64,000 bases of DNA from Micromonospora sp. DSM 45708 (lineage in GTDB: Bacteria > Actinomycetota > Actinomycetes > Mycobacteriales > Micromonosporaceae), in NCBI RefSeq assembly GCF_039566955.1, contig NZ_CP154796.1, positions 6,014,001 through 6,078,000 on the forward strand, written 5' to 3'. Positions within the stretch are counted from its first letter, which is position 1. The number at the start of each line of letters is the position of its first letter. Both the position numbers and the translations under genes were made by a program. The notes under the pieces are model-generated. The model saw only the letters and a program-made list of their open reading frames with translations, searched no databases and had not been told where the DNA came from. Below, one piece after another: positions 33,209-42,881 of this stretch.

Positions 33209-35287
33209 TCAGCCCGGCGAGGGGGCACCCCCACGGGCGCGGGCCGGCAGGACCACCCAGGCGAGGACCACACTCGCGACGAAAACCACGAGAAGGTACG
33301 CACCGAGTGTAGCCAGAGCAACACTCGCAATTCCGGCGATCAGCGCGATTGCCAGCAGCAGCGAGCGCCCCTCCCAGCCCAGCGTGGCGACGTGCAGCGG
33401 CGGCGCCGACTGCCGCTTCTCCAGCCGGGCGGTCAGGTCGTAGTGGTGCAGCGTGAGCACCAGGACGTACCCGAAGATCAGCCAGGCCGGCGCGCGCCCG
33501 GCCACGCCGACCGCGACGGCGAACAGGTACTCGGCGGCCCGCAACGCGGCCGGCACCAGCCAGTCCAACGCCCCCGCGTGCGGCGTCCGGGAACCCTGCG
33601 CCGCGCCCAGCAGCAGCACCAGCGCGAGAACCGCCGCCCAGCCGGGCAGGTCACCCCCGCCGTGCACCGCCCACAGCGCCCACCCCAGCAACGCCGCCGC
33701 GCCCAGCGCGGCCAGCACCGCCAGCGCCAGCGGCCGACGCGCCACCGGCAGCGTCCGGACCAGCGGGCCGTCGTCGCGGTACAGCCCCGCGTCGACGGTG
33801 GTCAGCACCGGCACCCGCATCCAGCGCGCCCGCAGCGTCCGCAACGCCCCGGTGTACGCGAACGCCAACGTGCCCCAGACCAGCACCGCGCAGAGCGCCA
33901 CCAGCGGCCCGAACAGCGCGGCGGCCACCGCGATCAACGCCCACCGCTCACCGATCGGGAAGACCACGGTCCGCTTCAGCCAGTACGACACCGAGCCGGT
34001 GTCCGCCTGCACCCGGGTCGACGCGGCGTTCAGCTTCCCGCCGATGCCGCCCGCGTCCCCGGTCACCACCTTCGGCCGGCGGGCCGCCTCGTCGTGCAGC
34101 GCCCCGTACCAGGTGTCGGTCATGTGCCGCACGGTCTGCAACGTCATCGCGGCCAGCGCCAGCGCCCAGCCGTAGCGGAACCCGGCGTGCGTGGCGCCGT
34201 AGCCGAGACCGGCGTAGACCACGTACTCCTTGAACCGGTCGGCCATCGTGTCCAGCCAGCCGCCCCAGGCGCTGAAGTGCCGGGTGTAGCGGGCCAACTG
34301 CCCGTCCACGCAGTCCAGCACGAACCCCAGGTAGAGCAGGACCGCGCCGGCCACCAGCGCGGGCCGGCCACCGACGCCGAACAGCACGGCCGCGGCCACC
34401 GCGAACGCCACCGAGACCATGGTGACGCCGGTCGGGCCGATCCCGATCCGGGCCGCCGCCTTCGTCACGTACGGCGACCAGGTGCTGACGAAGAACGTGG
34501 TGAAGAAGTCGTCCCGTTCCTTCACCGACAGCTTCAGCTCGGCCCGGTCCTCGTCGACCGCCGCCACCTCCGCCTCGGCGGCGGCCCGCTGCGCCGCGTC
34601 GCCGGCCCGGTGCGCCACGAGCAGGCGTACCCGATGGGCGAAGATCAGGACGCCCCGGGCGGCGAGCCCGGCCACGAGCCGGTCCACCGCGCCGAGCGTC
34701 CCGCCCCCGGCGGCAGCGACCCCGGGCGCGGACGCGGGCACGGTCGGGCGCGCATCCGGCGCGGACGCGGGCACGGTCGGGCGCGCATCCGGCGCGGACG
34801 CCGGGTCGGGCGCGACGCCTGCGGCGCGGCGGGCGGCCTCGGCGAGCGCCGGCAGGTCGGCCGCGCCCACCCGCAGCGCGCCACCGAACACGCCGGTCGC
34901 GTCGGCGGCGTCGACCTCGACCACCTGTCCGCGCTCCTCGCGCACCGTGGCCTGCCCGGGAGCGGGCGGATCGGTGAGCACCAGGGCCACCGTCGGCCCC
35001 ACCGGGCTGGTCGCGAGATGCCTGAGTACGGCCGTGTGCGCGACCAGATCCGCGCCGCTCACCAGCACCGGGCCGGTCGCGGCGGCCACCAGGTCGGCCA
35101 ACTCGGTCAGGTCGGCGGCGATCCGCACGTCGTCCGCCCCGGCCCGCCGCCACTGCGCGGCCAGCCTCGCGGTGGGCGGTTCCCCGGTGGGCCGGCCCGC
35201 CACCGGTTCGGCGGGACCGGTCGGGTCGGTCGGGTCGGTCGGGTGGCCCGCCGCCGGTTCGGCGGCGAGCACGATCGCGAGCGTCAC
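33209..35287 (-). CDS. CDP-alcohol phosphatidyltransferase, multi-domain
   Basis: A 692-residue membrane enzyme. Residues 1-130 resemble a small nucleotide-binding fold (GPVLVSGADLVAHTAVL). A low-complexity stretch with an 11-residue repeat (ASAPDARPTVP) follows at about 165-190. A CDP-alcohol phosphatidyltransferase domain has a complete motif: DCVDGQLAR, eight residues, then GGWLDTMADR. Several further transmembrane helices extend to the end. GTG 35287 overlaps the ATPase stop (GTGA). It should transfer a polyol- or inositol-phosphate from a CDP-carrier, and its place between the ABC exporter and the TagF-like gene suggests lipid-anchor or linkage synthesis for the exported polymer. Confidence 0.9.
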   Translation of the reverse strand: MTLAIVLAAEPAAGHPTDPTDPTGPAEPVAGRPTGEPPTARLAAQWRRAGADDVRIAADLTELADLVAAATGPVLVSGADLVAHTAVLRHLATSPVGPTVALVLTDPPAPGQATVREERGQVVEVDAADATGVFGGALRVGAADLPALAEAARRAAGVAPDPASAPDARPTVPASAPDARPTVPASAPGVAAAGGGTLGAVDRLVAGLAARGVLIFAHRVRLLVAHRAGDAAQRAAAEAEVAAVDEDRAELKLSVKERDDFFTTFFVSTWSPYVTKAAARIGIGPTGVTMVSVAFAVAAAVLFGVGGRPALVAGAVLLYLGFVLDCVDGQLARYTRHFSAWGGWLDTMADRFKEYVVYAGLGYGATHAGFRYGWALALAAMTLQTVRHMTDTWYGALHDEAARRPKVVTGDAGGIGGKLNAASTRVQADTGSVSYWLKRTVVFPIGERWALIAVAAALFGPLVALCAVLVWGTLAFAYTGALRTLRARWMRVPVLTTVDAGLYRDDGPLVRTLPVARRPLALAVLAALGAAALLGWALWAVHGGGDLPGWAAVLALVLLLGAAQGSRTPHAGALDWLVPAALRAAEYLFAVAVGVAGRAPAWLIFGYVLVLTLHHYDLTARLEKRQSAPPLHVATLGWEGRSLLLAIALIAGIASVALATLGAYLLVVFVASVVLAWVVLPARARGGAPSPG
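34726..34800 (-). repeat. 33-bp in-frame tandem repeat
   Basis: Units begin at 34726, 34759 and 34792 (two full copies and a partial third). They encode the 11-residue repeat in the low-complexity linker of the CDP-alcohol transferase. Confidence 0.85.
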
Positions 35288-36027
35288 CGCTGCGCCGCGT
35301 CGGCGTAGGCGGCCAGCGCCTCGTCGATCGTCCCGTTGACGATCAGCCGTCCGGCGTCGAGGTAGAGCCCCCGACGGCAGAACCGGGTGAGGTCCTTGTC
35401 GTTGTGTGACACCAGCACCAACGTGCGTCCTTCCGCGAGAAGTCGCTCGATGGTCGCATAGCACTTCGCGCGGAACTCCGCGTCCCCGACCGCGGTCACC
35501 TCGTCCACCAACAGCACCGGGTGCGGCAGGTGTGCGATCACCGCGAAACCCAACCGCACCTTCATCCCCGACGAGTAGTGCCGCACCGACGTGTCGATGG
35601 CGCGTTCCACCTGCTCACCGGCGAACGAGACGATCTCGTCGAAGTGTCGGCGCAGGTACGCCGAGGAGAGCCCGTGCAGCCCGCCGACCAGGTAGAGGTT
35701 CTCCCGGCCGGTCAGGTCGCCGGAGAACCCCGCGGACAGCTCCAGCAGCGGCGCCACCCGGCCGTGCACCGAGATCGTGCCCTCGTCCGGGATGAGCACC
35801 CCGGCGATCAGCCGCAGCAGCGTGCTCTTGCCGGTGCCGTTGCGCCCCACCACACCGACCGTCTCACCCGGCTCGATCCGGAACGACAGGTCCCGCAGCG
35901 GCCAGAACCGGCCGGCGTCCGGGTCACGGGCTCCCCGGTGCACGATCAGCTCCCGCAGCCGCAACTGCCGACGCCGGTTGCGCACGAACCGGATGCCGAG
36001 CCGGTCCGCCTCGATGATCGGCGCCAC
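35284..36027 (-). CDS. Polysaccharide/teichoic-acid export ABC ATPase (TagH/Wzt-like)
   Basis: A 247-residue ATPase. P-loop GRNGTGKST is followed by the polysaccharide-export landmarks VAPLLELSAGFSGDLTGRENLYLVGGLHGL. The signature is HYSSGMKVRLGFAVIAHL, with Walker B VLLVDEVTAVGDAEFRAK and VLVSHNDKDLTRFC. The variant signature YSSGMK is typical of TagH/Wzt/RfbE ATPases. GTG 36027 follows the permease stop directly, with AAGGAA inside that gene. With the permease it exports the polymer made by the downstream enzymes. Confidence 0.94.
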   Translation of the reverse strand: MAPIIEADRLGIRFVRNRRRQLRLRELIVHRGARDPDAGRFWPLRDLSFRIEPGETVGVVGRNGTGKSTLLRLIAGVLIPDEGTISVHGRVAPLLELSAGFSGDLTGRENLYLVGGLHGLSSAYLRRHFDEIVSFAGEQVERAIDTSVRHYSSGMKVRLGFAVIAHLPHPVLLVDEVTAVGDAEFRAKCYATIERLLAEGRTLVLVSHNDKDLTRFCRRGLYLDAGRLIVNGTIDEALAAYADAAQR

Positions 36028-36855
36028 TCAGAGTTCCTTCAGCACGGCCGGTTCCAGGCGGCGGAACGCCCACCAGCCCAGCACCAGCACCAGCACGCTG
36101 CCCGCCACCGTCACGGTGAGCAGCCGGGCGTCCGGGAACTCGTCCGGGTACCAGACCGCGTGGTGCAGTTGGAAGATCCCGACCAGCGGGTTCAGCTCGT
36201 ACACGAGCTTCAGCCAGCCCGGCATGCCGGAGTCCCGGACCAGGTTGAACGGATAGATGATCGGGGTGGCGTAGAACAGCAGCCGGATGACCAGCCGCAT
36301 GGTCCGCTCGATGTCGCGCATCAGCACGTTGCCCGCCGACAGCAGCAGCGCCAGGCCCACCAGCAGCACGAACTGCACGGCCACCGCCAGCGGCAGGGCG
36401 AGCAGGCTCCACCCGGGGTGGATCTTCCCCTGGCTGGCGTAGAGCGCCGCGATGGCGACCAGGATCGGCAGGCCGGCCAGGTACTCGGCGAAGCGGCCGG
36501 CGACCCGGCCGATCGGGAAGATCGGCCGGGGCAGGTTCATCGTGGTGATCAGCCGGGCCTGCCCGGTCAGCGCGCCGGCCGCCTCGGTCAGCGCCGAACT
36601 GGCCCACATCCAGGCGAAGATCCCGGTGATCAGGAACAGCGGGTACGACCCGGCCGCCTCGCCCAGGTGCCGCCGGGTCGCGCCGGAGTAGAGCACGCCG
36701 AAGACGAACCAGTAGATCAGGCCCATGCCGAGCGGCTCGATGAGCGACCAGAGGTAGCCGAGCAGCGACTGCTGGTACTTCACCGCGAGATCCCGCCGGA
36801 CCAGGATGCGCAGCGAGGTGCGGGCGGACCAGAGCGCCGCGACGCCGGACGTCAC
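36028..36855 (-). CDS. Polysaccharide/teichoic-acid export ABC permease (TagG/Wzm-like)
   Basis: A 275-residue permease of the ABC-2/TagG family with six predicted membrane helices. The N-terminal amphipathic part RILVRRDLAVKYQQSLLGYLWSLIEPLGMGLIYWFVFGVL and the later LLFYATPIIYPFNLV and YELNPLVGIFQLHHAVWY are diagnostic. GTG 36855 has no strong ribosome site; GACGAT six bases upstream could be a poor -10. It is the first gene of the four-gene minus-strand operon ending at 31.0 kb. Confidence 0.93.
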   Translation of the reverse strand: MTSGVAALWSARTSLRILVRRDLAVKYQQSLLGYLWSLIEPLGMGLIYWFVFGVLYSGATRRHLGEAAGSYPLFLITGIFAWMWASSALTEAAGALTGQARLITTMNLPRPIFPIGRVAGRFAEYLAGLPILVAIAALYASQGKIHPGWSLLALPLAVAVQFVLLVGLALLLSAGNVLMRDIERTMRLVIRLLFYATPIIYPFNLVRDSGMPGWLKLVYELNPLVGIFQLHHAVWYPDEFPDARLLTVTVAGSVLVLVLGWWAFRRLEPAVLKEL

Positions 36856-36919
36856 CGCACCATCGTCGCCCTTTTCCTGCTGGCGTGGCGGTCGTCAGCG
36901 GGTGGTCACCCCAACGGGG

Positions 36920-38290
<1,371 letters not shown>

Positions 38291-38468
38291 GGCTGCACTT
38301 TCCTCGCCGTCGTCCCCGTCGTGCGGATCCGAACCGGTGTCTGCCACGTGCCCGCTCGACGGGCCGGTGGCGCGGCGCCCGGGGTGGGGGCGCCCCGACC
38401 GGCGAGCCTACCCGCCCAGCTCAATACCCGTCCCCACCCCACCACGCGCCCCCCACCCCTCCCCCGTT

Positions 38469-38535
38469 GATCTTGCAGTTACCGCCCCGGCGAAACAGGC
38501 ATACGGGGCAGCTCGGGGGCCGTAACTGCAAGATC
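38469..38535. repeat. Nested palindrome (MITE/REP-like element)
   Basis: GATCTTGCAGTTAC (38469-38482) and its exact complement GTAACTGCAAGATC (38522-38535) enclose a 39-bp loop with an inner GCCCCG/CGGGGC stem. It lies in the divergent gap between the serine dehydratase and PspC genes. It is too AT-balanced and long-looped for an ordinary terminator. I recall similar TTGATCTTGCAGTT segments in other Micromonospora intergenic regions. Confidence 0.7.
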
Positions 38536-38689
38536 GCGGAGGACGAGGCGGGGCGTCGGGAAGGGCGGGCCGGGGTAAGTACCTACGGGTGCCCGGGTCG
38601 CCGATCCTCCTCGGGGCCGAGGGCGCGGCGCGCAGCCCTTTCTACCGTGGAATCAGCGCGGCGGATCGCCGCAGAAGTGGGAGACGACG

Positions 38690-38893
38690 ATGAGTCGCAA
38701 ACTGGTCCGGCCCCGTGAGGGGCGCATGATCGCCGGTGTCTGCGCCGGCCTGGGGCGGCGGTTCGGCATGTCGGCCGGCATGGTCCGGCTGCTGTTCCTG
38801 CTGTCGCTGCTGCTGCCCGGCACCCAGGTGATCGTCTACCTGATCCTGTGGGTGCTGATGCCGAACGAGGACCGCCACCTCGCCACCCGCTGA
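38690..38893 (+). CDS. PspC-domain membrane protein
   Basis: A 67-residue PspC-domain protein: KLVRPREGRMIAGVCAGLGRRFGMSAGMVRLLFLLSLLLPGTQVIVYLILWVLMPNE. It has two hydrophobic helices and the conserved GVCAGLG turn. ATG 38690 is preceded by GGGAGA. PspC proteins sense or respond to envelope stress; this minimal form lacks the C-terminal regulatory part of enterobacterial PspC. A TACCGT box about 45 bp upstream is a possible -10. Confidence 0.92.
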   Translation: MSRKLVRPREGRMIAGVCAGLGRRFGMSAGMVRLLFLLSLLLPGTQVIVYLILWVLMPNEDRHLATR

Positions 38894-38903
38894 CCCGCAC
38901 ACG

Positions 38904-38938
38904 ACGACGCGCCCGCCCTGGGAGGGCGGGCGCGTCGT
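38904..38938. terminator. Strong bidirectional terminator
   Basis: Perfect 16-bp stem (38904-38919 with 38923-38938) and a GGG loop between the convergent PspC and DUF4230 genes. Confidence 0.9.
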
Positions 38939-38944
38939 GCGAGG

Positions 38945-39709
38945 TCAGGGGGCCGTGTAGGTGACTGTCACCTTCTGGTAGCCGAGGGAGCGCAACAGAC
39001 CCTCCAGCATCTTGCGGGTGTTCTCCTGCGCCCGGGCGGCCAGCCCGCTGTCCCGGGCCGCCGCGGTGATCCGGTCCTCGGCCAGCTTGTAGACCTGCTG
39101 CTGGCGGTTGGGGTCACCGGCCACCAGGTCGTTGAGCCGGTTGATCAGGCCACGCTCCTCGGCGAAGACGTAGCTCTTGTCCATGTCCAGGTCGGTCTCG
39201 CCGAGCTGCGGCGCGGGCAGTTTGATCTCGACGGACTTGCCGTCGTCGGAGGCCACCACCGCCCCGTCGGCGATCTTCGAGAAGTCGACATACGCCTCGA
39301 CCCGGCCCGCCCCGACGAACAGCGTGCGCTCGTTGAGCAGGAAGTCCGGCACGTTGCGCCGGTCCTTCTGCACGTCGACCACCACCTGGAAGTTGCCCTC
39401 CGCCGCGACGTAACGGCTCAGGTCACGGATCGACTTGAGCAGCGGCGGCTGACTGCGGTCGGTCTGCTCCTTGGCGAACGGGTTGCGGAACTCGGGCAAC
39501 AGACCGGTCGCCTGCACGCCGAGCAGCACCACCACCGCCAGCGCCGCCGCACCGAGCACCCAGAGCAGGCCACGCGCGGGCCCACCGACCGGTGGCCGGG
39601 CCCCCGGCCCGGACCCGGGCGGGGCGTCCGCCCGGTCGTGCAGGGACTCACTGGTCGGGTATTCCGGGAACTCCCTGGTGGGCTGCTGGGTGTCACCGTC
39701 GCGGGCCAT
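38945..39709 (-). CDS. DUF4230 membrane-anchored protein
   Basis: A 254-residue protein. A disordered N-terminus (about 1-45) is followed by one transmembrane helix (LLWVLGAAALAVVVLLGVQATGLL, about 48-71) and an extracytoplasmic DUF4230 domain (SIRDLSRYVAAEGNFQVVVDVQKD, then LLNERTLFVGAGRVEAYVDFSKI and EIKLPAPQL). ATG 39709 has GAGGA about 11 bases before it; a nine-codon extension is possible. The family has no known function. Confidence 0.88.
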   Translation of the reverse strand: MARDGDTQQPTREFPEYPTSESLHDRADAPPGSGPGARPPVGGPARGLLWVLGAAALAVVVLLGVQATGLLPEFRNPFAKEQTDRSQPPLLKSIRDLSRYVAAEGNFQVVVDVQKDRRNVPDFLLNERTLFVGAGRVEAYVDFSKIADGAVVASDDGKSVEIKLPAPQLGETDLDMDKSYVFAEERGLINRLNDLVAGDPNRQQQVYKLAEDRITAAARDSGLAARAQENTRKMLEGLLRSLGYQKVTVTYTAP

Positions 39710-39755
39710 CGCCCTCACCGTCCTCGTCCGACACATCGACTGACAATGACGGTAC

Positions 39756-39788
39756 GGGCACTGTGCGACACTCGCTCGTCGAGTGCCC
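39756..39788. terminator. Terminator-like competing hairpins after acyl-CoA dehydrogenase
   Basis: GGGCACT (39756-39762) can pair with AGTGCCC (39782-39788). Alternatively CACTCG (39769-39774) pairs with CGAGTG (39780-39785). The two folds exclude each other. Confidence 0.5.
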
Positions 39789-39808
39789 CGATCGGGTGAA
39801 ACCGCAGG

Positions 39809-40969
39809 TCAGGCGAACGCGGAAAGCCCGGTCAGCCGCTGGCCGATGACGAGCTGGTGGATCTCCGAGGTGCCCTCGTAGGTGAGCACGCTCTCCAGGT
39901 TGTCGGCGTGCCGCATGATCGGGTACTCCCCCGAGACGCCGTTCGCGCCGAGGATGGTGCGGCACTGCCGGGCGATGGCCAGCGCCTCCCGGACGTTGTT
40001 CAACTTGCCCACGCTCACCTGCTCGGGCCGCAGCGACCCGGCGTCGGCGAGCCGGCCCAGGTGCAGCGCCAGCAGCAGGCCCTTGTTCCACTCCACCGCC
40101 ATGTCGGCGAGCTTGGCCTGGGTGAGCTGGAAACCGGCCAGCGGCCGGCCGAACTGGGTGCGGGTGGTCGCGTACGACAGGGCGGTCTCCAGGCAGTCGC
40201 GGGCCGCGCCGAGCGCGCCCCAGACGATGCCGTGCCGGGCCTCGGTCAGGCAGCTCAGCGGCGCCTTCAGCCCGGTCGCCTCGGGCAGTCGCGCGTCCGC
40301 CGGCAGCCGCACGTCGTCCAGCGTGATCTCGCCGGTGAGCGAGGCACGCAGGGACATCTTCCGGCGGATCTCCCGCACGCCCACCCCGGGGGTGTCCATC
40401 GGCACGAGGAAACCCCGCACGCCCTCGTCGGTGCGGGCCCAGATCACCGCGACGGCGGCGATCGGCGCATTGGTGATCCACATCTTGCCGCCGGAGAGGA
40501 CCCAGTCGTCGCCGTCGCGGCGGGCCCGGGTGGCCATCGAGGCCGGGTCCGAGCCGTGGTCCGGCTCGGTCAGCCCGAAGCAGCCGATCGCGTCGCCGGT
40601 CGCCATCGCCGGCAGCCAGCGTTGCTTCTGCTCCTCGCTGCCGAAGCGCCAGATCGCGTACATGGCAAGCGAGCCCTGCACCGAGACCAGCGAGCGGACG
40701 CCGGAGTCGCCGGCCTCCAACTCCAGACAGGCCAGCCCGTACGCCACCGCCGACGCGCCGGCGCAGCCGTACCCGGTCAGGTGCATGCCGAGCAGGCCCA
40801 GCTTGCCGAACTCGCGGGCCAGCTCCCGGGCCGGCACGTCGCCGTCCTCGTACCAGCCGGCGACGTGCGGGCGGACCCGGTCGGTCACGAGCTGACGCAC
40901 GACGGCACGGATCTGCCGCTCCTCCTCGCTCAGCGAGGCGTCGAGGTCGAGCAGGTCGAGAGCGGTCAC
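39809..40969 (-). CDS. Acyl-CoA dehydrogenase, glutaryl-CoA-dehydrogenase-like
   Basis: A 386-residue flavoprotein with the full acyl-CoA dehydrogenase architecture: N-terminal helices, then GCFGLTEPDHGSDPASM and WITNAPIAAVAVIWA of the beta domain, and the C-terminal helical domain RTQFGRPLAGFQLTQAKLADM. The catalytic base is Glu in LTYEGTSEIHQLVIGQ. Overall wording matches glutaryl-CoA dehydrogenases, which convert glutaryl-CoA to crotonyl-CoA in lysine and tryptophan breakdown. GTG 40969 starts four bases after the stop of the preceding gene, so the two are an operon. Confidence 0.92.
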   Translation of the reverse strand: MTALDLLDLDASLSEEERQIRAVVRQLVTDRVRPHVAGWYEDGDVPARELAREFGKLGLLGMHLTGYGCAGASAVAYGLACLELEAGDSGVRSLVSVQGSLAMYAIWRFGSEEQKQRWLPAMATGDAIGCFGLTEPDHGSDPASMATRARRDGDDWVLSGGKMWITNAPIAAVAVIWARTDEGVRGFLVPMDTPGVGVREIRRKMSLRASLTGEITLDDVRLPADARLPEATGLKAPLSCLTEARHGIVWGALGAARDCLETALSYATTRTQFGRPLAGFQLTQAKLADMAVEWNKGLLLALHLGRLADAGSLRPEQVSVGKLNNVREALAIARQCRTILGANGVSGEYPIMRHADNLESVLTYEGTSEIHQLVIGQRLTGLSAFA

Positions 40970-40973
40970 GGCG

Positions 40974-41279
40974 TCACTCGCCCTGGTCGCCGAGGACCAG
41001 CACCCGGGCATGGATCTGGTTGCGCTGCTGCAACGCCGCGCGCAACGCCCGGTGCAGGCCGTCCTCCAGGTAGAGGCCGCCGTTCCACTGCACCACGTGC
41101 GGGAAGAGGTCGCCGTAGAAGGTGGAGTCCTCGGCGAGCAGCTTGTCCAACGCCAACTCCCGCTTGGTGGTGATGAGTTCGGCCAGCCGCAGTGGACGCG
41201 GTGGGATCGCGGCCCACTGCTTCAGCGTGAAGTTGTGCTCCGGGTAGGGACGCCCGTCCCGGACCGCCCTGAAGATCAC
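40974..41279 (-). CDS. Conserved actinobacterial protein with ParB-like core
   Basis: A 101-residue protein: PPRPLRLAELITTKRELALDKLL, then TFYGDLFPHVVQWNGGLYLEDGLHRALRAALQQRNQIHARVLVL. The GLYLEDGLHRALRA segment resembles the phosphate-binding turn of ParB/sulfiredoxin-fold proteins. Relatives are sometimes labelled VapB-type antitoxins, a label I regard as weak. GTG 41279 is preceded by GGAGGAG. It is directly upstream of, and coupled to, the glutaryl-CoA-dehydrogenase-like gene. No toxin gene is adjacent. Confidence 0.8.
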   Translation of the reverse strand: MIFRAVRDGRPYPEHNFTLKQWAAIPPRPLRLAELITTKRELALDKLLAEDSTFYGDLFPHVVQWNGGLYLEDGLHRALRAALQQRNQIHARVLVLGDQGE

Positions 41280-41333
41280 CGCGTGCTCTCCTCCCCCAGG
41301 CCGGGCTGACGATGTGGCTGCCAGCCTAACCGC

Positions 41334-41936
41334 TCAGCTCCACCGCCCCCGCCGGACCACATCATCCACCGGGCGCCGCCCCCGGCGCAGCGATGGTGAC
41401 CGGTGGTCGACGGCTCGGTAACCAATGGTGACGGCACCGATCGGATGCAGTTCCGGCGGTACCCCGAACGCCTCCCGGTACGCCCCGACGCGTTGCGGCG
41501 GAATGCCGAAGAAGCAGGCGCCCAGCCCCTCGTCCACCGCGGTCAGCAGCATCAGCAACGCCGCGAAGCCGGTGTCCACGTACCAGTAGGGCACCGGCCA
41601 GCGGTCCTCGGCGCGGTCCGCCCAGCCCTTGTCCGGCTCGGCGTACCGGTCCAGGTAGGCGTCCCGGTTCGCGTGCGGCACCACGATGAGCGGGGCCCGG
41701 CGCATCCCGGTCAGCCAGCGTTCCCGACCGCCGCCGTCCGGCGTGGTGGCCGCCCAGAACCGGGCCCGGTCCGCCGGCTCCTCCAGCACCAGGAAACCCC
41801 AGCCCTGCGCGAACCCGGCCGACGGGGCCCGGACCGCGTGCGCCAGCAACCGGTCCACCACCTCGGGCGGCACCGGCCGGTCGGGGTCGTAGTTGCGGAC
41901 CATCCGACGCCGCCGGACGACCTCGCCGAACTCCAC
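41334..41936 (-). CDS. Nitroreductase-family oxidoreductase
   Basis: A 200-residue FMN-dependent nitroreductase fold protein: VVRRRRMVRNYDPDRPVPPEVVDRLLAHAVRAPSAGFAQGWGFLVLE gives the FMN phosphate and isoalloxazine contacts. FAALLMLLTAVDEGLGACFFGIPPQ and LHPIGAVTIGYR are family landmarks. The substrate is unknown; members reduce nitro compounds or act in F420 or cobalamin chemistry. GTG 41936 lies three bases after the stop of the upstream epimerase gene, so the pair is one operon. Confidence 0.9.
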   Translation of the reverse strand: MEFGEVVRRRRMVRNYDPDRPVPPEVVDRLLAHAVRAPSAGFAQGWGFLVLEEPADRARFWAATTPDGGGRERWLTGMRRAPLIVVPHANRDAYLDRYAEPDKGWADRAEDRWPVPYWYVDTGFAALLMLLTAVDEGLGACFFGIPPQRVGAYREAFGVPPELHPIGAVTIGYRAVDHRSPSLRRGRRPVDDVVRRGRWS

Positions 41937-41939
41937 GCC

Positions 41940-42866
41940 TCAGCGCCCCGGCCGGACGCCCCAGGCGCCGCGCCACGTCTGCCCGGCGTCCAGCTTGATC
42001 ACGTCCCGGCCGGAGCGGAACGCGTCCGGTGGGCAGGTCATCGGCTCCACCGCGACCGAGCGGCGGTGCCGCTCACCGCCGAGCGTGTCGCCGGTGAACA
42101 CCTGCCACCAGCCGAACTCGCGGTCCGCCCAGATCGCCACCCCGGACGAGCCGTCCGGCGCGCCGAGCGTCACCGCCGAGCCGCCGTCGGCGTCCCGCTC
42201 CACGTCGCCGAAGGCCAGGTCGAGGACCAGGTCACCGATGGGTCGGGGCGCGGTGAAGTCGTACTCGGTGCCGGCCACCGCGGCGGCGCCCACCGGCAGC
42301 AGCCGGCCGTCCACCAGCACCCGGTTCCGGCCCGGCACGTGCAGCAGCAGCTCGTCCACGCCCACCTTGGGGAGCTGGAAGTAGGGGTGCACGGAGAAGC
42401 CGAACGGCGCCGGCTCGGCGGAGAGGTTCGTCGCCTCGTGCTCGGCGCGCAGGCCGTCCGGGCCGACGCTCCACCGGCTGCGCAGCCGCAGCGCCCACGG
42501 GTAGCCCGGGGTGGGCGGGAGGTCGTAGCCGAGCGTCACGCTCGCCGGGCTCTGCTCGACCAGCTCCCACCGGACCCAGTTGACCAGGCCGTGCAGCGCG
42601 TTGTGCCGCTCCGGCTCGGTCAGGTCGAGCTGGAGCGAGCGGTCACCGAACGTGTACGCGCCGTCCCGGATCCGGTTCGGCCAGGGCGCCAGCACGTGCC
42701 CGGCCGAGCCGGGGCTGAGCTCGTCCTCGGCGTACCCGTCGAGGTAGTCCACCCCGTCGTGCCGATAGGCCCGCAGCCCGCCGCCGACCTCCACCACGAC
42801 GGCCTCGTGGCCGTCGGCGGAAATGGTCCACTGTGTTCCGGACGGTGCCCGCTCGTCGATCCCCAT
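41940..42866 (-). CDS. Aldose 1-epimerase family protein
   Basis: A 308-residue beta-sandwich protein of the galactose mutarotase family: GHVLAPWPNRIRDGAYTFGDRSLQL (substrate-binding Asn-Arg), HNALHGLVNW (first catalytic His), FGFSVHPYFQL (second catalytic His) and a C-terminal Glu region VAVEPMTCPPDAF. The set of residues is complete, so it should interconvert sugar anomers. ATG 42866 follows TAGGGT by six bases with no ribosome site. It is the first gene of a pair with the nitroreductase. Confidence 0.93.
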   Translation of the reverse strand: MGIDERAPSGTQWTISADGHEAVVVEVGGGLRAYRHDGVDYLDGYAEDELSPGSAGHVLAPWPNRIRDGAYTFGDRSLQLDLTEPERHNALHGLVNWVRWELVEQSPASVTLGYDLPPTPGYPWALRLRSRWSVGPDGLRAEHEATNLSAEPAPFGFSVHPYFQLPKVGVDELLLHVPGRNRVLVDGRLLPVGAAAVAGTEYDFTAPRPIGDLVLDLAFGDVERDADGGSAVTLGAPDGSSGVAIWADREFGWWQVFTGDTLGGERHRRSVAVEPMTCPPDAFRSGRDVIKLDAGQTWRGAWGVRPGR

Positions 42867-42872
42867 TCGGCG

Positions 42873-42878
42873 ACCCTA
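42873..42878 (-). promoter_or_regulatory. -10 box of leaderless epimerase gene
   Basis: TAGGGT on the minus strand ends six bases before ATG 42866. No clear -35. Confidence 0.5.
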
Positions 42879-42881
42879 CCG

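Noticed and set aside
40974..41279. Toxin-antitoxin module
   Set aside because: Relatives are sometimes named VapB antitoxin, but no toxin gene is adjacent and the protein is coupled to an acyl-CoA dehydrogenase gene.
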